This document shows positions 58,820 to 64,000 of a stretch of DNA of 64,000 bases, one piece after another (the stretch's first letter is position 1; the number at the start of each line of letters is the position of its first letter). Made by a program: the position numbers and the translations under genes. The notes below the pieces were generated by a model. The model searched no databases. It saw nothing but the letters and a program-made list of their open reading frames with translations, and was not told where the DNA came from. This DNA is from Streptomyces sp. NBC_01689. GTDB taxonomy: Bacteria; Actinomycetota; Actinomycetes; Streptomycetales; Streptomycetaceae. Location of the stretch: the NCBI RefSeq assembly GCF_036250675.1, contig NZ_CP109592.1, positions 5,952,001-6,016,000 of the forward strand, given 5' to 3'.

Positions 58820-59407
58820 ATGGCATCGGGCATGGCCACGGCCTCGTACGAGTTGCGGTTCGACTCCGGGCGGATCTGCCTGGACCTGCTGGCGACCACG
58901 CACCCGGAGGAACGGCTCGACGCGGTGGACCGGCTGCGGGTCTGGATCTCCCGGTCCGGCCTCGTCCCGGCGGGCACACCGCTGGCGGCGGCCGATCCCT
59001 CCTGGCTCGTGGGCTTCCGTGAACTACGCGCCCAGGTGGCCCGGTTGGTCCGGGGGGAGCTCGACGGCCGGCCCGCCGAGCCCGCGCTCGCCCGGGTCAA
59101 CGCGCTGGCCCTCGCCGACCCGCCGGCCCCCTCGGCCGTACGGGCCGAGGACGGTTCGCTGCGGCGCGCGCTGCACACCGCGCCCGACTGCCCCGGGCTG
59201 CTCGCCGTGATCGCCCGTGACGCCCTCGAACTGCTCACCGATCAGACGGCGCGCGCGAGCCTGCGACAATGCGCGGGTGACAACTGCCCGATCGTCTATC
59301 TCGACACCTCCCGTGGCAGGCGCCGACGATGGTGCTCCAGCGAGGTGTGCGGCAACCGGGAGCGTGTGGCCCGGCACCGGCGACGGGCCGCGCTCGCCCG
59401 AGCGTGA
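58820..59407 (+). CDS. CGNR zinc-finger regulator
   Basis: This 195-residue protein has an N-terminal ABATE-type stress-response domain (LRFDSGRICLDLLATTHP, residues about 11-130). A C-terminal CGNR zinc finger follows: LRQCAGDNCPIVYLDTSRG, then RRRRWCSSEVCGNRERVARHRRR, giving two CxxxxC pairs and the eponymous CGNR. It is likely a DNA-binding transcriptional regulator. ATG 58820 is taken. ATG 58832 (MATASYELRFD) is possible. It is a stand-alone gene, with the sigma-factor gene 183 bases downstream. Confidence 0.85.
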   Translation: MASGMATASYELRFDSGRICLDLLATTHPEERLDAVDRLRVWISRSGLVPAGTPLAAADPSWLVGFRELRAQVARLVRGELDGRPAEPALARVNALALADPPAPSAVRAEDGSLRRALHTAPDCPGLLAVIARDALELLTDQTARASLRQCAGDNCPIVYLDTSRGRRRRWCSSEVCGNRERVARHRRRAALARA

Positions 59408-59515
59408 ATCCGCCCACCGAAGTCCCCTTTCCCACCCGTACGTGATCTCCCGATCGCGCGGAGTGGTCATGGGGAGATCTTCACAACTCCCCCAGGAAAT
59501 ATGTGCCGCCTCTTT

Positions 59516-59540
59516 GAACACCGGCCCGACCCCGCACGTA
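59516..59540 (+). promoter_or_regulatory. ECF-type promoter (GAAC-N17-CGTA) upstream of sigma factor
   Basis: GAAC at 59516-59519 is followed after 17 bases by CGTA at 59537-59540. This is the -35/-10 pattern used by many ECF sigma factors and implies a transcript start near 59547, about 44 bases before the GTG start. It suggests positive autoregulation of the sigma gene. Confidence 0.55.
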
Positions 59541-59590
59541 CCCCGTCATGAGCGACCGACTGGGGGAACCCCCGGACACCGGAGGTAGGC

Positions 59591-60184
59591 GTGCGCAAGG
59601 ATTCGGCCGTGGCTGATGAACGAAGGTCAAGGGCCCGACATCGCATGAATCCGTCCGCGTCGGCTTCGTCGAACAGCGAACCCGACGAGGAGCTGATGCG
59701 TGCGCTGTACCGGGAGCACGCGGGTCCCTTGCTCGCCTACGTGCTGCGGCTGGTCGCGGGCGACCGGCAGCGCGCCGAGGACGTCGTGCAGGAAACACTC
59801 ATCCGTGCCTGGAAGAACGCCGGTCAGCTCAACCGGGCGACCGGCTCGGTACGACCCTGGCTGGTGACGGTCGCCCGGCGCATCGTCATCGACGGACACC
59901 GCAGCCGGCAGGCCCGGCCGCAGGAGGTGGACCCGGCACCGCTGGAGGTCATCCCCGCGGAGGACGAGATCGACAAGGCGTTGTGGCTGATGACACTGTC
60001 GGACGCGCTGGACGACCTGACCCCTGCCCACAGGGAGGTTCTGGTCGAAACGTACTTCAAAGGGCGTACGGTCAATGAAGCGGCCGAAACGCTCGGCATA
60101 CCCAGCGGCACCGTGCGCTCGCGGGTGTTCTACGCCCTGCGCTCGATGAAGCTGGCGCTGGAGGAGCGGGGGGTGACGGCATGA
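59591..60184 (+). CDS. ECF-family RNA polymerase sigma factor
   Basis: In this 197-residue factor, region 2 is at about residues 36-100 (LYREHAGPLLAYVLRLV, AEDVVQETLIRAWKNA) and region 4 at about 135-190 (DLTPAHREVLVETYFKGRTVNEAA and GIPSGTVRSRVFYALRSMK). There is no sigma 1.1 or 3 region. GTG 59591 follows GGAGG at 59581. It is translationally coupled by ATGA to a zinc-type anti-sigma gene, the usual arrangement for SigL/SigK-like factors with RskA-type partners. It resembles the position of sigU in S. coelicolor as I recall it, but I do not assign the symbol. Confidence 0.9.
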   Translation: MRKDSAVADERRSRARHRMNPSASASSNSEPDEELMRALYREHAGPLLAYVLRLVAGDRQRAEDVVQETLIRAWKNAGQLNRATGSVRPWLVTVARRIVIDGHRSRQARPQEVDPAPLEVIPAEDEIDKALWLMTLSDALDDLTPAHREVLVETYFKGRTVNEAAETLGIPSGTVRSRVFYALRSMKLALEERGVTA

Positions 60185-61002
60185 ACACGTACGGGGGATT
60201 CGGAACGGGCGGTCCAGGAGCCATGCAGGGACCACGGGGACAGCAGAACCCGGGTGACAACATCCACGAGACCGTCGGCGCCTACGCCCTCGGCATCCTC
60301 GACGACACGGAGGCCACGGCCTTCGAGGCCCACCTCGCCACCTGCGAGTGGTGCGGCCAGCAGCTCGACGAGCTCGCCGGGATGGAACCGATGCTCGCCG
60401 CGCTCGCGGACCTGCCCGCCGCGCAGGGCACCCCGGCCATCGGCGAGTCGCTGTCCGCCCGCCCGAGCCCACGGCTCGCGGAACGGCTGGTCGACGAGGT
60501 CGCGCAGCGCCGCGCCGTCAAGCGCAGGCGCGGCATGTACCTGGTGGCCGCGGCGGCCGCGCTGATCATCGGCGGTCCGCTCACCGTGATGGCGGTCGGC
60601 GGCGACGGCGGCACCAAGGCACCGGCCGCGGTGGCCACCGGTCCGGCCAAGGCGGCGTTCCAGACGATGTCCGACAAGGTCACGGCGACGGACCCGAAGA
60701 CCCACGTCAAGGCGACCGTCGCGCTGGAGCAGAAGGACTGGGGCACCCACGCGGTCCTGCAGCTCTCCAACGTCGGCGGACCGCGCAAGTGCTCGCTGAT
60801 CGCCGTCGGCAAGAACGGCGAGCGCGAGACGATCACCTCCTGGTCGGTCCCGGACTGGGGCTACGGCCAGCCGAACGCGAAGACGGAACAGGCGAAAGCC
60901 CCGCTCTACGTGCACGGCGGAGCGGCCTTCAAGCCGAACCAGATCGACCACTTCGAGGTCATGACCTTCGACGGCGAGCAGCTCGTACAGGTGAAGGCGT
61001 GA
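60181..61002 (+). CDS. Membrane-bound zinc anti-sigma factor (RskA-like)
   Basis: In this 273-residue protein, the N-terminal anti-sigma domain has the zinc motif H-x3-C-x2-C in HLATCEWC (residues about 51-58) plus HETVGAYALGIL. One span lies at about 119-140 (LVAAAAALIIGGPLTVMAVG). The outer domain of about 130 residues (RskA-like: VALEQKDWGTHAVLQLSNVGG, in pieces, and FKPNQIDHFEVMTF) resembles anti-sigma-K type domains. It should sequester the coupled sigma factor at the membrane until proteolysis or redox/zinc change. Confidence 0.9.
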   Translation: MNTYGGFGTGGPGAMQGPRGQQNPGDNIHETVGAYALGILDDTEATAFEAHLATCEWCGQQLDELAGMEPMLAALADLPAAQGTPAIGESLSARPSPRLAERLVDEVAQRRAVKRRRGMYLVAAAAALIIGGPLTVMAVGGDGGTKAPAAVATGPAKAAFQTMSDKVTATDPKTHVKATVALEQKDWGTHAVLQLSNVGGPRKCSLIAVGKNGERETITSWSVPDWGYGQPNAKTEQAKAPLYVHGGAAFKPNQIDHFEVMTFDGEQLVQVKA

Positions 61003-61085
61003 GCGGGGCGAGGGCGCGCACGTAGCCTCCCGGGGTCCCCTTCGCGTACGGTTGACGGCTGCCCAGCACGTCAGAAGGGGGCCCG

Positions 61086-63548
61086 GTGGCCGCTCAGGCT
61101 CAGCAGGAAACCGCGCTCGGCCCGGTCCACGGTTCCGTACCGGAGGAGTCCGCCAAGGACGACTCCGTACGGGAGCGCGAGATCGGGGTCGAGCAGCACC
61201 ATCTGGACCGGGTGTACCGGCGCCTCGAGGAGAAGATCCACGAGGCGGAGTTCCTCATGAACGACGCCGCCCAGCGCGGCCAGGTCGGTACGCCGGGAGC
61301 GCTCGCGGAGCGTGACGCCCAGGTGTTCCGGGCGGGGATCCACCTCAACCGTCTCAACAACGAGTTCGAGGACTTCCTCTTCGGCCGTATCGACCTTCTG
61401 CCCGGGAAGGACGGCAAGAAGGGGCCGGACGGCGCCTACACGGCCGTCGAACCGGCCGAGGGCGCGGTCCGCGCCGACGAGACCGGTCAGCACGCCTCCA
61501 TCGCCGAGACGCTCCACATCGGCCGTATCGGGGTGCTGGACGCGGACTACGCGCCGCTCGTCATCGACTGGCGGGCGCCCGCGGCGGCCCCGTTCTACCG
61601 CTCGACGCCCGTCGACCCGGGCCGGGTGGTCCGGCGCCGGGTGATCCGTTCCAAGGGGCGCCGGGTGCTCGGGGTCGAGGACGACCTGATGCGGCCGGAG
61701 CTCAAGGCCACCCTGGACGGCCGGGCGCTCCCGGTGATCGGCGACGGCGCCCTCATGGCCGCCCTCGGCCAGGCCCGCAGTCACACCATGCGGGACATCG
61801 TGTCGTCGATCCAGGCGGAACAGGACCTGGTGATCCGGGCGCCCGCCGCCTCCGTGACCTACGTGGAGGGCGGCCCGGGCACCGGCAAGACCGCCGTCGC
61901 CCTGCACCGCGCCGCCTACCTCCTGTACCAGGACCGGCGGCGCTACGCGGGCGGCATCCTGATCGTCTCCCCGACCCCGCTCCTGGTCGCCTACACCGAG
62001 GGCGTGCTGCCCTCCCTCGGCGAGGAGGGCCAGGTCGCCATCCGCGCCATCGGCTCCCTCGTCGACGACGCCGAGGCGACCCTGTACGACTCGCCGGCCG
62101 TCGCCCGCGCCAAGGGCTCCTACCGCATGCTCAAGGTGCTCCGGAAGGCGGCGCGCGGGGCGCTGGAGGGCCCGGGCGGCTCCCGGCAGGACTCCGGGCC
62201 GCGGCGGACCGACCGGGGCTTTGGACGCGGTCCCGGCGGCCACGAGGGCGCCGCGGAGCAGCTCTCCTTCGGCGCGGACACCCCCGGGGAGACCCCCGCC
62301 GGGCCGCCGACACGGCTGCGTGTCGTCGCCTTCGGACGGCGGCTGGAACTGGAGGCCGCCGAGCTGGACCGCATCAAGCAGAGCGCGCTGAGCGGGACCG
62401 CCCCGGTGAACCTGCTGCGCCCGCGCGCCCGCAGGCTGCTGCTGGACGCGCTGTGGGCGCGGTCCGGGGCCGGCACCCGGCACTCGGACCCCGAGCTGGC
62501 CGCGGAGCTGCGCTCGTCGTTCGACGAGGACGTCGCCTCCGAGGACAGCTTCCTGCTGTTCCTGGACGCATGGTGGCCGGAGCTGACCCCGCGCGGTGTG
62601 CTGGAGGCGATGGCGGACGAGCGGCGGCTCGGCCGCTGGGCGCGGCGGATCCTCAACCCCGGCGAGGTGCGCCGGGTGGCGCGCTCGCTCAAGCGGGACG
62701 GTCTGTCCGTGCACGACGTGGCGATGCTCGACGAACTCCAGGCGATCCTGGGGGCGCCCGCCCGGCCCCGGAAGCGGCGCGATCTGGACCCGCTGGACCA
62801 GCTCACCGGCCTGGAGGAGCTGATGCCCGTGCGCGAGGAGTCGCAGCGCGAGCGGGCCGAGCGGCTGGCCCAGGAGCGGACCGAGTACGCGCACGTCATC
62901 CTCGACGAGGCGCAGGACCTCACTCCCATGCAGTGGCGGATGGTGGGCCGGCGCGGGCGGCACGCCACCTGGACCGTCGTCGGCGACCCCGCGCAGTCCT
63001 CCTGGTCCGACCCGGACGAGGCCGCGCAGGCCCGTGACGAGGCGCTGGGCAGCCGCCCCCGCCGGCGTTTCACGCTGACCGTGAACTACCGCAACCCGGC
63101 CGAGATCGCCGAGCTGGCCGCCCGGGTCCTCGCCCTCGCCATGCCGGGGGCCGAGGCACCGTCCGCGGTCCGTTCCACCGGTGTGGCGCCGCGCTTCGCC
63201 GTGGTGGAGGACTCGCTCGCGCAGACCGTGCGCGCCGAGGCCGCGCACCTCCTGGAGCGGGTGGACGGCACCGTGGGCGTCGTCGTGGCCATGAACCGGC
63301 GCGAGGAGGCCGCCCGCTGGCTCAAGGGTCTGGGGGACCGCGTGGTGGCGCTCGGCAGCCTGGAGGCGAAGGGGCTGGAGTACGACGCCACGGTGGTCGT
63401 CTCGCCGGCGGAGATCGCCGACGAGTCGCCGGCGGGCCTGCGCGTCCTGTACGTCGCGCTGACCCGGGCGACGCAGCAGCTGACCATCGTCTCCGGTGAG
63501 CGGGACGAGCCGGACGCGAACGGCGTACCGGACCTGCTCCGGGACTGA
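61086..63548 (+). CDS. helD: HelD-like UvrD-family helicase/RNA polymerase recycling factor
   Basis: In this 820-residue UvrD-like ATPase, the N-terminal coiled arm (REIGVEQHHLDRVYRRLEEKI, residues about 30-95) is typical of HelD proteins that insert into RNA polymerase. Walker A is EGGPGTGKTAVAL near residue 265, Walker B VILDEAQDLTPMQW near 605, motif III VVGDPAQSSW and motif VI YVALTRATQQL near 785. Class II HelD proteins of actinobacteria remove stalled RNA polymerase from DNA. GTG 61086 follows AAGGGGG. I saw no rifamycin-associated element upstream, so the HelR subtype is not indicated. Confidence 0.87.
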   Translation: MAAQAQQETALGPVHGSVPEESAKDDSVREREIGVEQHHLDRVYRRLEEKIHEAEFLMNDAAQRGQVGTPGALAERDAQVFRAGIHLNRLNNEFEDFLFGRIDLLPGKDGKKGPDGAYTAVEPAEGAVRADETGQHASIAETLHIGRIGVLDADYAPLVIDWRAPAAAPFYRSTPVDPGRVVRRRVIRSKGRRVLGVEDDLMRPELKATLDGRALPVIGDGALMAALGQARSHTMRDIVSSIQAEQDLVIRAPAASVTYVEGGPGTGKTAVALHRAAYLLYQDRRRYAGGILIVSPTPLLVAYTEGVLPSLGEEGQVAIRAIGSLVDDAEATLYDSPAVARAKGSYRMLKVLRKAARGALEGPGGSRQDSGPRRTDRGFGRGPGGHEGAAEQLSFGADTPGETPAGPPTRLRVVAFGRRLELEAAELDRIKQSALSGTAPVNLLRPRARRLLLDALWARSGAGTRHSDPELAAELRSSFDEDVASEDSFLLFLDAWWPELTPRGVLEAMADERRLGRWARRILNPGEVRRVARSLKRDGLSVHDVAMLDELQAILGAPARPRKRRDLDPLDQLTGLEELMPVREESQRERAERLAQERTEYAHVILDEAQDLTPMQWRMVGRRGRHATWTVVGDPAQSSWSDPDEAAQARDEALGSRPRRRFTLTVNYRNPAEIAELAARVLALAMPGAEAPSAVRSTGVAPRFAVVEDSLAQTVRAEAAHLLERVDGTVGVVVAMNRREEAARWLKGLGDRVVALGSLEAKGLEYDATVVVSPAEIADESPAGLRVLYVALTRATQQLTIVSGERDEPDANGVPDLLRD

Positions 63549-63654
63549 GACCCGCCTGCCGCCCGGGCGCCCGCCGTCCCGCCGCCGGGTGTCCCGGCGC
63601 CGGGGCGTCCCGCCGTCCGGGCGGTGCGGGGCCGGGCACCGCGGGAGCACACAC
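63549..63654. other. Gap after helD, no gene seen
   Basis: 106 GC-rich bases follow the helD stop, with repeated CGCCG/GGGCG blocks. Nothing coding is supported. Part of the 452-base gene-free stretch at the right end of the window. Confidence 0.5.
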
Positions 63655-63690
63655 GAGAGGCCCACGTCACCGGGGTGACGTGGGCCTCTC
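63655..63690. terminator. Strong 16-bp terminator stem
   Basis: GAGAGGCCCACGTCAC (63655-63670) pairs perfectly with GTGACGTGGGCCTCTC (63675-63690) around CGGG. It can serve helD on the plus strand and the proposed minus-strand RNA. Confidence 0.85.
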
Positions 63691-63800
63691 GCCTCGTTCA
63701 CGACACCGACCCGCCATGCTCGCCTCGCGGCAAGTGGTCGCTCGTAGCGACGAAGGTTGGGCCCGGGGGCTTGGATCGGGCCGGTGTCACGTCCACGGTA
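63655..63800 (-). ncRNA. Candidate structured small RNA, minus strand
   Basis: On the minus strand a 12-bp closing stem joins 63777-63788 (GACACCGGCCCG) to 63702-63713 (CGGGTCGGTGTC). The single mismatch is G-U in minus-strand RNA but A-C in plus-strand RNA, pointing to the minus strand. Inside lie the hairpin 63737-63751 (GTCGCT/AGCGAC arms) and GCC-GCGA-GGC with a GNRA loop near 63723-63732, making a branched fold. It is followed by the 16-bp terminator. No ORF or tRNA is present. No known family was recognised. Confidence 0.5.
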
Positions 63801-64000
63801 ACAAAGGATCCCCGCAAGGCAATTCCCGTCCCGGAAGTTCATTTTCGCGGCGCGCGCTCCTCCCCGGTCCGCCCTTCCACCATCAGGGTGATTCTCGTAT
63901 GGTGGAATCGGTTTTCCGAAAAATTCGTCCGCTCGCGACCAAAACGTTCGCAACCCGGGGCGGCTACCACGTACTCCGCGGTAGGTGCGACGATCGGACG
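63801..64000. other. Right-end intergenic sequence, promoter-like
   Basis: Lower GC than average, with CGAAAAATTCGTC and AAAACGTTCGCAACC stretches. It probably holds a divergent promoter for the next gene outside the window. A short open frame from GTG 63901 to the window end has no ribosome site and is not called. Confidence 0.4.

Noticed and set aside
61003..61085. Rifamycin-associated element upstream of the helicase (HelR subtype)
   Set aside because: No 19-bp inverted repeat of that type is visible in the 83-base gap.
61071..63953. 960-codon open frame antisense to helD
   Set aside because: It mirrors the high-GC codon bias of helD, starts in the terminator/sRNA region, and has no recognisable domain.
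63901..64000. Start of a plus-strand gene at GTG 63901
   Set aside because: Open only because the window ends. No ribosome site and no family similarity in 33 residues.
1..64000. CRISPR arrays, insertion sequences, prophage or rRNA genes
   Set aside because: No regularly spaced repeats, transposase or integrase motifs, or rRNA sequence seen. The tmRNA 3' end is the only tRNA-like element noticed.

Overview
The window is a piece of a Streptomyces core chromosome. The DNA is very GC-rich with GC-biased third codon positions, many starts are GTG or TTG, and genes are often stop/start-coupled. The tmRNA reading frame ends in ALAA. The order pkaA-pkaB-prfB...ftsE-ftsX-ctpA-smpB-ssrA, followed by mat, narK-nnaR, an ECF sigma/anti-sigma pair and a HelD-type helicase, is what I recall for Streptomyces core chromosomes. 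That synteny is from memory and was not checked against a database.

Layout. (a) 1-21.7 kb is a cell-surface glycopolymer region. It holds the end of a glycerophosphotransferase gene, a GT4 enzyme, a TagGH-like export ABC transporter divergent from a TetR regulator, a GT2 enzyme, three polytopic glycosyltransferase-like proteins, and three successive large GT2 + TagF-type fusion proteins. Interspersed are an ADP-ribosylglycohydrolase, a TetR/SDR pair and a divergent ohrR/ohr peroxide module. (b) 21.8-25.5 kb is a sugar ABC uptake operon whose MalF-like permease carries a large inserted domain. (c) 25.6-33.4 kb is a signalling block: an FHA + FtsK-like ATPase divergent from two Ser/Thr kinases, flanked by intergenic palindromic repeats. 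(d) 33.5-40.1 kb is housekeeping: prfB, a sortase-type LAETG wall protein with a structured leader, a 63-residue zinc-ribbon membrane protein, ftsEX, a TTA-containing S41 protease, smpB and ssrA (tmRNA). (e) 41-46.7 kb is an alpha-xylosidase operon (binding protein, two permeases, GH31) with twin LacI-type operators at its head and only a broken LacI helix-turn-helix fragment at its tail. (f) 46.8-49.3 kb is a divergent MFS/LysR pair. (g) 49.6-55.3 kb is a translationally coupled matA-matB-acyltransferase operon for an extracellular poly-N-acetylglucosamine-like polymer. (h) 55.5-58.6 kb holds narK, nnaR and a convergently overlapping DUF1772 gene. (i) 58.8-64 kb holds a CGNR regulator, an ECF sigma/zinc anti-sigma pair with a likely self-recognised promoter, a HelD-like RNA polymerase recycling factor, and a probable structured small RNA on the minus strand.

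How the parts work together. Regions a and g build and export surface polymers. Regions b and e import sugars, and the GH31 enzyme would release xylose or glucose inside the cell. Region c senses and relays by phosphorylation. Region d handles translation rescue and division. Regions h and i control nitrate assimilation and an envelope-type stress response.

The most interesting signals for follow-up are the orphaned LacI operators with the regulator remnant, the minus-strand RNA at the right end, the palindrome and 11-bp-phased boxes upstream of nnaR, the structured leader of the LAETG protein, the in-frame TTA codon in ctpA, and the twin direct-repeat operators of the TetR regulators.
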